The translations under genes were made by a program, and so were the position numbers. From contig JANXSA010000611.1 in assembly GCA_025352915.1 (NCBI GenBank), forward strand, positions 1 through 6,023: a DNA stretch of 6,023 nt. Reading direction: 5' to 3'. Shown here piece after piece: positions 1-4,919 of the stretch. This stretch comes from Rhodospirillales bacterium (lineage in GTDB: Bacteria > Pseudomonadota > Alphaproteobacteria > Acetobacterales > Acetobacteraceae). A model generated the notes under the pieces. That model had not been told where the DNA came from. It saw nothing but the letters and a program-made list of their open reading frames with translations, and did not search any database. The first letter of the stretch is position 1. Each line of letters starts with the position of its first letter.

Positions 1-412
1 CGGCCCGAAACTCGCCGGCCAGCTCCTGCTCTACCCCGTCACCACCCACTGCACCGCCGACATGCCGTCCTACGCCGAAAACGCCGAGGGCTACGGCCTG
101 ACCCGCGCCACCATGGAATGGTTCTGGGGCCACTACGCCGACCCCGCCGCCGCCACCAACCCGTACGCCGCCCCCCTGATCGCCGCCGACCTCGCCCGCC
201 TGCCGCCCGCCCTCATCCAGGTCGCCGAATACGACCCCCTGCGCGACGAAGGCATCCGCTACGCCCAACGCCTGGCCGAAGCCCATGTCCGAACCGACCT
301 CTCGCAATGGGAAGGCATGAACCACGGCTTCCTGTTCTGGGTGAACCATGTCGACGCCGCCACCGAAGCCATGCGCGAAGCCAACGCCTGGCTACGGCGC
401 ATCTTCGGCTAG
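1..412 (+). CDS. alpha/beta hydrolase (HSL/esterase-lipase type), C-terminal part
   Basis: This is the 3' part of a gene that begins before the window. The frame opens at base 2 and gives 136 residues before a TAG stop. It starts with GPKLAGQLLLYPV, which fits the strand following the nucleophile elbow in hormone-sensitive-lipase-like alpha/beta hydrolases (alpha/beta hydrolase fold-3). Two of the three catalytic residues are visible: the acid in EYDPLRDEG (Asp78 of the visible part) and the histidine in GMNHGF (His108). The catalytic serine (GxSxG) and the oxyanion HGGG motif lie upstream and cannot be seen. Family members hydrolyse short- to medium-chain carboxylic esters; the natural substrate cannot be told from this sequence. 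The gene is convergent with the dehydrogenase on its right, and a stem-loop sits between them. The family call is firm and the substrate is unknown. Confidence 0.9.
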   Translation, partial: GPKLAGQLLLYPVTTHCTADMPSYAENAEGYGLTRATMEWFWGHYADPAAATNPYAAPLIAADLARLPPALIQVAEYDPLRDEGIRYAQRLAEAHVRTDLSQWEGMNHGFLFWVNHVDAATEAMREANAWLRRIFG

Positions 413-426
413 GGAAGGGAAACCCA

Positions 427-464
427 GGGGCGTTTCCGCTGGACCATCAGCCGCGAAACGCCCT
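427..464. terminator. stem-loop between convergent genes, probable bidirectional terminator
   Basis: GGGCGTTTC (428-436) is perfectly complementary to GAAACGCCC (455-463). Inside it GCTG (438-441) pairs with CAGC (448-451), leaving a small internal loop. The hairpin lies in the 55-bp gap between two convergent genes, 15 bp past one stop and 4 bp past the other, which is where a shared terminator is expected. No T-run follows on either strand, so it is not a classical intrinsic terminator; the terminator role is inferred from position and stem strength. Confidence 0.6.
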
Positions 465-467
465 GCT

Positions 468-1448
468 TCAGTAGCCCCGCCCCAGCTCGACCTGGTTGGG
501 CAGTTGGGTGCCGGCGCGCCGGGCGCGCAGGTTCTCCAGCAGGATATCCAGGCTGTCGGGATTGTAGGTGGCGGGACTATCGGCGGAAACGTGCGGGGTG
601 ATCACCAGGTTGGCGGTGGTCCAGGCGCGGTGGCCCTTTGGCAACGGCTCCGGCGTGGTGACGTCGATCACCGCGCCGTCGAGGTGCCCGGAGTCCAACA
701 GGTCGCACAGCGCGTCCTGGTCCAACAGGGCGCCGCGGCCAACGTTGATGATCTTGGCACCCTTGGGGAGCTTGGACAGGCGCGCGCGACTCATCAGATT
801 GCGGGTTTCCGGCAATAACGGGCAGGCCAGGACGAGGAATTCCGATTCCGGCAGCACGGTGTCGATATCGCTGATCGCCACCATGCGGTCGAACTCGGGG
901 TGCGGGGCGGGTGTGGTGCGCACGCCGATGGTTGTCATGCCCTGACTGCGCGCGGCGGCACCGGCATTGCCGCCGAGGTCGCCGACGCCGACCACGGTGC
1001 AGGTCTTACCGCGCAGGATGGTGGTGAAGTGCCCGGTCCAGTCTTCGCGGCGCTGCTGGGTGGCATAGGCCGGCATGCGGTTGTTCAGCATGGCCAGCGC
1101 CATCAGCGCGAACTCGCGCATCTTCGGCCCGTGCGCGCCGCGGTTGTTCAACAGCGCGACGCCCGGCGGCAGCCAGTCGAACGGCATCAGCTTGTCCATC
1201 CCGGCTGCCATGACAAAGACCATCTTCAGCTTTGCCGCACCCGCCAGCACGCGGCCCTTCAGCGTACCTGGCGTGCCGATCAGCAGCTCGGCATCGGCCA
1301 TGCCCGCGGCAAACCCGTCATCGCTATCGGCATAGCTGACGTCATGGCCCAGGCCGATATCGGGTCGCCTGGCAGCCGCGTCGGCCCATTGCCGGGGCGT
1401 GATGACGAACAGGTCGTCGGGCGGAGGGTTCTGGATATGAATGCGCAT
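468..1448 (-). CDS. D-2-hydroxyacid dehydrogenase (NAD(P)-dependent)
   Basis: The 326-residue product has the usual length for D-isomer-specific 2-hydroxyacid dehydrogenases, which interconvert 2-keto acids and D-2-hydroxy acids in the cytoplasm. The N-terminal part holds half of the substrate domain. The Rossmann domain carries GVGDLGG (residues 154-160). The expected catalytic residues are present: Arg238 in INVGRG, Glu267 in the TTPEPLP segment and His286 in ITPHVS. The tail, with NQVELGRGY, is typical of glyoxylate/hydroxypyruvate reductase-like members. After the second Rossmann strand comes GVRTT (Arg177) instead of the acidic residue common in NAD enzymes, which hints at NADP(H) use; this is inference. 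The ATG start has a weak GGCAGGG upstream. The gene lies 24 bp downstream of the RNA methyltransferase on the same strand and is probably co-transcribed with it, though no functional link is obvious. The exact substrate cannot be assigned. Confidence 0.9.
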   Translation of the reverse strand: MRIHIQNPPPDDLFVITPRQWADAAARRPDIGLGHDVSYADSDDGFAAGMADAELLIGTPGTLKGRVLAGAAKLKMVFVMAAGMDKLMPFDWLPPGVALLNNRGAHGPKMREFALMALAMLNNRMPAYATQQRREDWTGHFTTILRGKTCTVVGVGDLGGNAGAAARSQGMTTIGVRTTPAPHPEFDRMVAISDIDTVLPESEFLVLACPLLPETRNLMSRARLSKLPKGAKIINVGRGALLDQDALCDLLDSGHLDGAVIDVTTPEPLPKGHRAWTTANLVITPHVSADSPATYNPDSLDILLENLRARRAGTQLPNQVELGRGY

Positions 1449-1472
1449 GGCCGAACCCTGCCATGATCCGCA

Positions 1473-2186
1473 TCAGCCAGAAAGAGCATGCAGAAACACC
1501 GCCGCCGCCTGCGCCACATTCAGGCTCTGCACCCGCCCGGGCCCGGAAATCCGCACCTGCCGCCGGCACGCCGCCAGCACCGGCGCCGACACCCCGGTCT
1601 CCTCATTCCCCAGCACCAGCGCCACCGGCCGGTCGCGCGGCAACTCCGCCAGCGGCAGCGCCGCCCGGTCCAGCGTGGTCGCCACCGTGCGGTAATGCGG
1701 CATCAGCGCATTGAGCGCCCGCGGCAGGTCACGCGTGCGAAACAGCCCGATATGCTCCAGCCCGCCCTCGGCAGTGCGAAACGCCGCATCCGACGGCAGC
1801 GCATGCCCGATCCCCTCGCCAATCAGCATGTTCGGCACCCCGAAAAACGCCGCACTGCGCGCGATCGCGCCCAGATTATGCGGATTGCCGATCCCGTCCA
1901 GCACCAGCAGCAGCTTGCCGCGCGGCGGGTTGTCCAAATCCAGGATCGCCGGCACCAGCGGCTTGGCCACCGCCACAATCCCGCCGTGATGCGGCGTGCC
2001 GGCCACCTTGGCCAGTTCCTCGGCCTCGACCATCCGATACGGCTTCTTCGCCCCCGCCATCACCGCGCAAAACGGCCCCGCCGCCAATTTCTGCCCCGGC
2101 AGGTAGAACAGCCGCAAAATGGCGTCCGGCCGCCGGGCAAACGCCGCAGACACGGCATTCATGCCGCAGAGATTATCGGTTTTCAT
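1473..2186 (-). CDS. TrmH/SpoU-family RNA 2'-O-ribose methyltransferase
   Basis: This 237-residue SPOUT-class enzyme transfers a methyl group from S-adenosylmethionine to a ribose 2'-OH in rRNA or tRNA. The N-terminal LCGMNAVSAAF segment (residues 6-16) is the SpoU substrate-binding domain seen in RlmB-type enzymes. The three knot motifs are all present: motif 1 at residues 96-111 with NPHNLG and Arg110 (catalytic Arg), motif 2 LVLGNEETG at 190-198, and motif 3 at about 213-230 with SLNV (221-224). The length matches RlmB (about 243 residues), but the NEE form of motif 2 is also found in YfiF/TrmH-like proteins, so the target nucleotide is not assigned. The frame stays open another 99 codons upstream, antisense to the pseudouridine synthase. 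The start at 2186 is chosen because GGAAG lies 8 bases upstream and the SpoU domain begins right after it. The D-2-hydroxyacid dehydrogenase follows 24 bp downstream. Confidence 0.9.
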   Translation of the reverse strand: MKTDNLCGMNAVSAAFARRPDAILRLFYLPGQKLAAGPFCAVMAGAKKPYRMVEAEELAKVAGTPHHGGIVAVAKPLVPAILDLDNPPRGKLLLVLDGIGNPHNLGAIARSAAFFGVPNMLIGEGIGHALPSDAAFRTAEGGLEHIGLFRTRDLPRALNALMPHYRTVATTLDRAALPLAELPRDRPVALVLGNEETGVSAPVLAACRRQVRISGPGRVQSLNVAQAAAVFLHALSG

Positions 2187-2232
2187 CGCCCTGGCTTCCG
2201 CCGCCGGCGCCCCGGTGTCAACCTGCGGCCCA
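2187..2232. promoter_or_regulatory. 46-bp divergent gap with a possible minus-strand -35 box
   Basis: This gap separates the starts of two divergent RNA-modification genes, so promoters for both should lie in or near it. On the minus strand there is a perfect TTGACA at 2221-2216. Seventeen bases downstream is GAAGCC, a poor -10, and that would leave an implausibly short leader before the ATG at 2186. The minus-strand ribosome binding site GGAAG is at about 2199-2195. No convincing plus-strand promoter or Shine-Dalgarno sequence is visible for the pseudouridine synthase. Confidence 0.25.
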
Positions 2233-2868
2233 ATGCACATCCCGATCCTGTTCCAGAACCCGCACTTCGTCGTGCTCAACAAGCCGGCCGGTCTCAAGGT
2301 CCATCCCGGCCCCGGCGGTGGCCCCAGCGTCGAAGATTGCTTCCCGACTCTGTCCCGGCGCAAGGACGGCCCCTGGCTCGCACACCGCCTGGACGCCGAC
2401 ACCGCCGGATGCCTGGTCATCGCCCTGCGCAAGACCGCCCTGCTCGCCGCCCAAGCCGAATTCGCCGCCGGCCGCGCCCACAAGACCTACTGGGCCATCG
2501 TCCAAGGCGCCCCGCCGCAAGACGCCGGCACCATCAACGCCCCCCTGCTCAAGCGCACCGAGCCCGCCGGCTGGCGCATGGTCGTCGATCCCGCCGGCCG
2601 AAATGCCACCACCGACTGGCGCGTGCTCGGCCGCGGCCCTGACACCACCTGGCTCGAACTGCGCCCCCGCACGGGCCGGACCCACCAAGTCCGCGCCCAC
2701 GCCGCCGCCCTCGGCTGCCCGCTGCTGGGCGACGTGCTCTATGGCGGCAGCCCCGGCCCCCTGCACCTGCTAGCCCGCGAAATCCGCCTTGACCTCAACC
2801 CGCCAATCTTCGCAACCGCCCCAGTGCCCCCCCACATGAGCACCGCACTCGCCGTCGCAAACGGATGA
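2233..2868 (+). CDS. RluA-family pseudouridine synthase
   Basis: The 211-residue product isomerises uridine to pseudouridine in rRNA or tRNA. The family signature HRLDADTAG has the catalytic aspartate at Asp54 (residues 51-59). The uracil-binding tyrosine context KTYWAIV (84-90) and the C-terminal motif RTGRTHQVRAH (145-155) are present. The protein opens with FVVLNKPAGLKVHPG, the usual start of the catalytic domain. There is no N-terminal S4 domain, so this is a compact form like RluA/TruC. The RNA target cannot be assigned. The frame is open further upstream (ATG at 2161 and 2119), but those starts would overlap the divergent methyltransferase and add sequence unlike the family; ATG 2233 starts just before the conserved domain. 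No good Shine-Dalgarno sequence is seen. The last codons and the TGA stop lie inside an AT-rich repeat unit (2858-2898). Confidence 0.9.
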   Translation: MHIPILFQNPHFVVLNKPAGLKVHPGPGGGPSVEDCFPTLSRRKDGPWLAHRLDADTAGCLVIALRKTALLAAQAEFAAGRAHKTYWAIVQGAPPQDAGTINAPLLKRTEPAGWRMVVDPAGRNATTDWRVLGRGPDTTWLELRPRTGRTHQVRAHAAALGCPLLGDVLYGGSPGPLHLLAREIRLDLNPPIFATAPVPPHMSTALAVANG

Positions 2869-2898
2869 AAGTTTTTGCGTCTTTTTTCAAAAAGAAGC
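2858..2898 (+). repeat. AT-rich repeat unit A1
   Basis: First of four copies of one element. I define its head as CCAAACGGATAAAG and its tail as TTTCAAAAAAGAAC. A1 reads head to tail on the plus strand, from CAAACGGATGAAAG through GTTTTTGCGTC to CAAAAAGAAG. Compared with unit B2 it differs by a few substitutions and one-base shortenings of T or A runs. Its head overlaps the last codons and the stop codon of the pseudouridine synthase. Confidence 0.85.
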
Positions 2899-2938
2899 GC
2901 TTTCTTTTTTGAAAAAAAGAAACAAAAAACTTTTATCC
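2863..2938. terminator. long AT-rich hairpin between convergent genes (units A1/A2)
   Basis: Units A1 and A2 face tail to tail and form a nearly continuous inverted repeat. GGATGAAAG at 2863-2871 pairs with the complement of CTTTTATCC at 2930-2938 with one mismatch, and pairing continues inward to a tip at about 2896-2903 around AAGCGCTT. The stem is roughly 35 bp with a few mismatches. It sits exactly between the convergent pseudouridine synthase and glycosyltransferase genes. T-runs occur on both strands (for example six T after the central AAGCGCTTTC). A bidirectional terminator is the simplest role; this is inference from structure and position. Confidence 0.65.
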
Positions 2939-2943
2939 ATTGG
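2901..2943 (-). repeat. AT-rich repeat unit A2
   Basis: Second copy of the element, inverted relative to A1. On the plus strand it reads from TTTCTTTTTTG through AAACAAAAAAC to CTTTTATCCATTGG, matching unit B1 and the reverse complement of B2. The head sequence (ATCCATTGG here, ATCCATTTGG in B1) is conserved, so the similarity is not just shared A/T runs. It ends 8 bp before the glycosyltransferase stop codon. Confidence 0.85.
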
Positions 2944-2951
2944 CGCTGTGT

Positions 2952-3863
2952 TTATCCGAGCAGATACCAGAGCCGGAACAACAGCTGCTCCGCCAGGCGT
3001 TGCCGGCGCAGGCCGCGCACCCGCAGCCGTCGCCACCACCCGCTCGCCAGCGCCGCCCTGATCCGGTCCAACTCCGCGCGCGCCGGCGGCGCCAGCAGCG
3101 CGCGCTGCCCATCCAGCGCGGCGACGTTTTCGCGCATCAGTCGCATGAACGCGCCCGGCCCCCGCCGCAATGCCGCCCACGCGCGCCGGGCAAACGAGCG
3201 CGGCACGCCCACCTCGTTGCCGCCATGCTGCCGGTACAGCACCACCGGCTCGGCATCGGCGACAAACCGCCCCCCCGCCGCAGTCACCAGCAGATACGCC
3301 CACCAATCATGCTGGCACCCCGCCGGCGCGACACTCCCGGCCACCAGCCGCGCCGCCGCCCGGTTCAGCGCCACAGTGCAGCCGATCGCCAGGTTCTGGA
3401 TCAACGCCGCCGGAAACCCCACCGGCGGCACCACCAGGTCCGACATCCCAATCCGCTGCAATGTCGCATCGACCAACACCTGCCGCGCCGAATAAATCGC
3501 CGGATCGCCCGCGCCGAGCCCCGCCACCGCCCGCGCCAACTTGAAATCCAGCCAGACATCGTCCTGGTCGGCAAAGGCAACAATATCGTCCGGCCCCAGC
3601 ATCGGCACGGCATGGCCCAACAGCGCCAGGAAACTCGCCGCCGACCCGACCCGGCCCGCAGGCGCATCCAACCGCTCCACCCGCCCGGCCGGCTGCGCCG
3701 CGGCAAAGTCGTGCAGGATCGCCACGGTATCATCGCCCGACCCATCATCGCGCCAGACCAGCCGCCAGTCCCGGTGCCCCTGCGCCGCGATGCTGGCAAG
3801 CTGCTCGCGCAGGAACGCCGCGCCTTGATAGGTGGCCAACAGGATGACGACACAGGAAGTCAT
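2952..3863 (-). CDS. family 2 glycosyltransferase, rhamnosyltransferase-like
   Basis: The 303-residue product is an inverting GT-A fold glycosyltransferase. It opens with VVILLATYQGAAFLREQL, then has RDDGSGDDT (38-46, DDGS at 39-42) for the nucleotide and the metal-binding ADQDDVW (98-104). HDWW (185-188) and YRQHGGNEVG (210-219) are the C-terminal marks shared by GT2 enzymes of O-antigen and rhamnan synthesis, many of which transfer rhamnose. The tail is arginine-rich with aromatic residues (about 277-301), suiting a peripheral association with the inner membrane. The gene lies directly downstream of rmlACD, so dTDP-L-rhamnose as donor is a reasonable inference; the acceptor is unknown. The ATG at 3863 starts at the first strand of the fold; only GAAG, 8 bases upstream, resembles a Shine-Dalgarno sequence. 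Repeat pairs flank the gene on both sides. Confidence 0.88.
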   Translation of the reverse strand: MTSCVVILLATYQGAAFLREQLASIAAQGHRDWRLVWRDDGSGDDTVAILHDFAAAQPAGRVERLDAPAGRVGSAASFLALLGHAVPMLGPDDIVAFADQDDVWLDFKLARAVAGLGAGDPAIYSARQVLVDATLQRIGMSDLVVPPVGFPAALIQNLAIGCTVALNRAAARLVAGSVAPAGCQHDWWAYLLVTAAGGRFVADAEPVVLYRQHGGNEVGVPRSFARRAWAALRRGPGAFMRLMRENVAALDGQRALLAPPARAELDRIRAALASGWWRRLRVRGLRRQRLAEQLLFRLWYLLG

Positions 3864-3864
3864 C

Positions 3865-3895
3865 GAAGAATCTTCTTTTTGTGAACAAAAAGAAG
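3865..3895 (-). promoter_or_regulatory. two mutually exclusive hairpins over the glycosyltransferase ribosome-binding region
   Basis: In the mRNA (minus strand), CTTCTTTTTG pairs perfectly with CAAAAAGAAG around a 4-base loop (3895-3872). The overlapping GAAGATTCTTC (3875-3865) is a separate 5-bp palindrome. Both use the same GAAG at 3875-3872, the only Shine-Dalgarno-like sequence, 8 bases before the ATG. The weak A-U stem could mask this site. The structures are seen directly; any role in translation control is inference, since they may simply be part of repeat unit B1. Confidence 0.4.
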
Positions 3896-3917
3896 CAAAA
3901 AAACTTTATCCATTTGG
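3865..3917 (-). repeat. AT-rich repeat unit B1
   Basis: Third copy, in the same orientation as A2. It runs from GAAGAATCTTC through GAAGCAAAAAAAC to CTTTATCCATTTGG. Aligned with the reverse complement of B2 it is nearly identical over about 50 positions, with two one-base gaps and a diverged patch near its outer end. It begins 1 bp upstream of the glycosyltransferase start codon. Confidence 0.88.
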
Positions 3918-3943
3918 ACCGGGCCTGGATGACTGGCACCCGG
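3918..3943. other. GC-rich spacer between repeat units B1 and B2
   Basis: These 26 bp join the heads of B1 and B2. CCGGG near one end and CCCGG at the other are complementary, with GCC and GGC able to extend the stem through a bulge, so the tip of the large B1/B2 hairpin is itself a small GC-rich stem-loop. The abrupt return to GC-rich sequence makes the unit boundaries easy to place. Confidence 0.6.
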
Positions 3944-3993
3944 CCAAACGGATAAAGTTTTTTGGTTCTTTTTTTCAAAAAAGAACAACCTTC
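3944..3993 (+). repeat. AT-rich repeat unit B2
   Basis: Fourth copy, in the same orientation as A1 and the cleanest example: CCAAACGGATAAAG, then TTTTTTGG, then a perfect internal palindrome at 3965-3986 (GTTC, seven T, one C, six A, GAAC), then AACCTTC. Its outer end lies 2 bp from the rmlD stop codon. Together B1, spacer and B2 fill the 132-bp gap between rmlD and the glycosyltransferase. Confidence 0.88.
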
Positions 3994-3995
3994 TT

Positions 3996-4889
3996 TTACC
4001 GCCCCGCACCCGCCCGGAAAATTTCGGCGATCGTCCGCGCCAACGCCGCCTCCCAGGGCGGCAGCCGCAGCCCGAACACCCGTTCCAGCTTGCCGCAATC
4101 CAGCCGCGAATCCGCCGGCCGCCGGGCAGGCGTCGGATAATCGGCGGTGCCGATCGCCTCGATCAACCGGGGCTGCGGATGGCCGAACGCGCCCGCACGC
4201 GCGATCGCCGCACTGGCCAGCCCGTGCCAATTGGTCTCCCCGCTGCCGGCCGCATGGTACACCCCGGCAAATCGATCCTGCCAGCCATCGCGCGCCACGA
4301 TATCGGCAATGCCCAGGATCGCCTCGGCCAGATCGCCGGCCAGCGTCGGGCAGCCCTTCTGGTCCGCCACCACCCGCAGGTGATCGCGGGTGCGCGACAG
4401 GTTCAGCATGGTCAGCACGAAGTTGCGCCCGGACGCCGCATAGACCCAGGAAGTGCGCAGGATGATGGCGCGCGGACAGATCGCCAGCACCGCCGCCTCG
4501 CCGGCCAGCTTGCTGGCGCCATAGACGCTGGCCGGGCTGGTCGCGTCGTCCTCGGCATACGGCGCGCCCTTGCCGCCGTCGAAGACGAAATCGGTCGAGA
4601 CATGGATCAGCGGAATGCAAGCCGCCGCGCAATATGCCGCCAGCACGGCGGGCCCGTCACGATTGGCCCGCCACGCGGCGGCCACGTCGTTCTCCGCCCG
4701 GTCGACGGCGGTATACGCCGCCGCATTGATCACCAGCGCCGGCCGGGCTTCGGCCAACAGCGCCGGCAAGGCGCCGACCCGGTCGAAATCCCAGTCCGGC
4801 CGGCCCACCACCCGCAATGCCCGCGCCCCGGCCGCCGCCCCCAGCGCTTGGGCCAGTTGCCCGCTGCCGCCGGTGACCAGAATGCTCAC
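3996..4889 (-). CDS. rmlD: dTDP-4-dehydrorhamnose reductase
   Basis: RmlD (RfbD) reduces dTDP-4-dehydro-L-rhamnose with NAD(P)H to dTDP-L-rhamnose, the last step of the pathway, in the cytoplasm. From the GTG start the product is 297 residues, the usual length. SILVTGGSGQLAQAL (2-16) is the Rossmann glycine-rich loop. VSTDFVFDG (97-105) and YGASK (Tyr123, Lys127) form the short-chain dehydrogenase active site. RTSWVYA (145-151), DQKGCPT (176-182) and RRPADSRLD (256-264) are RmlD hallmarks. The frame is open upstream to 5006 inside rmlC, but conservation begins only at VSILVTGG. Candidate starts are GTG 4889 (chosen), TTG 4904 and TTG 4919; the last overlaps the rmlC stop as TTGA. The choice is uncertain because a 15-bp duplication covers this region. 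rmlC lies directly upstream; the downstream glycosyltransferase is separated by repeat pair B. Confidence 0.93.
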   Translation of the reverse strand: MSILVTGGSGQLAQALGAAAGARALRVVGRPDWDFDRVGALPALLAEARPALVINAAAYTAVDRAENDVAAAWRANRDGPAVLAAYCAAACIPLIHVSTDFVFDGGKGAPYAEDDATSPASVYGASKLAGEAAVLAICPRAIILRTSWVYAASGRNFVLTMLNLSRTRDHLRVVADQKGCPTLAGDLAEAILGIADIVARDGWQDRFAGVYHAAGSGETNWHGLASAAIARAGAFGHPQPRLIEAIGTADYPTPARRPADSRLDCGKLERVFGLRLPPWEAALARTIAEIFRAGAGR

Positions 4890-4919
4890 GCCCCCGATGC
4901 TCAAGCCCCCGATGCTCAA
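4890..4919 (-). repeat. 15-bp tandem duplication at the rmlC/rmlD junction
   Basis: On the minus strand TTGAGCATCGGGGGC occurs twice in direct succession (4919-4905 and 4904-4890) and is followed by a partial third copy, GTGAGCATT (4889-4881), which opens the conserved part of rmlD. In the rmlD frame it reads LSIGG-LSIGG-VSILV. Each copy begins with a possible start codon and ends with a G-run, and the first copy contains the TGA stop of rmlC. Its length is a multiple of three, so copy-number change would keep the rmlD frame. Confidence 0.9.

Noticed and set aside
2216..2221. A perfect minus-strand TTGACA as a confident promoter.
   Set aside because: The correctly spaced -10 position reads GAAGCC, and it would overlap the ribosome binding site. 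It is kept only as a low-confidence element of the divergent gap.
2119..2232. Earlier ATG starts (2119, 2161) for the pseudouridine synthase.
   Set aside because: They would overlap the divergent methyltransferase coding sequence and add residues with no family resemblance, and neither has a clear Shine-Dalgarno sequence.
2187..2483. A 99-codon upstream extension of the RNA methyltransferase reading frame.
   Set aside because: It lies antisense to the conserved pseudouridine synthase domain, is not like any SpoU N-terminus, and a GGAAG-preceded ATG at 2186 starts just before the known domain. High GC keeps such frames open by chance.
1488..2642. A plus-strand 384-codon frame rich in Arg, Pro and His.
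   Set aside because: It runs antisense to the methyltransferase and then out of frame across the pseudouridine synthase; its composition is typical of a shadow frame in GC-rich DNA.
2858..3993. An insertion sequence or complete transposon bounded by the repeats.
   Set aside because: The only gene between them is a glycosyltransferase; there is no transposase, and no target-site duplication could be recognised beside the units.
2858..3993. A CRISPR-like array.
   Set aside because: There are only four units, in alternating orientation, with spacers of about 2, 920 and 26 bp and a whole gene between the pairs.
2875..4140. Several open frames that start in or cross the AT-rich repeats and begin with Phe/Lys-rich stretches.
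   Set aside because: The Phe/Lys runs are translated repeat DNA and the rest is a shadow of the glycosyltransferase or rmlD. No family motif is present.
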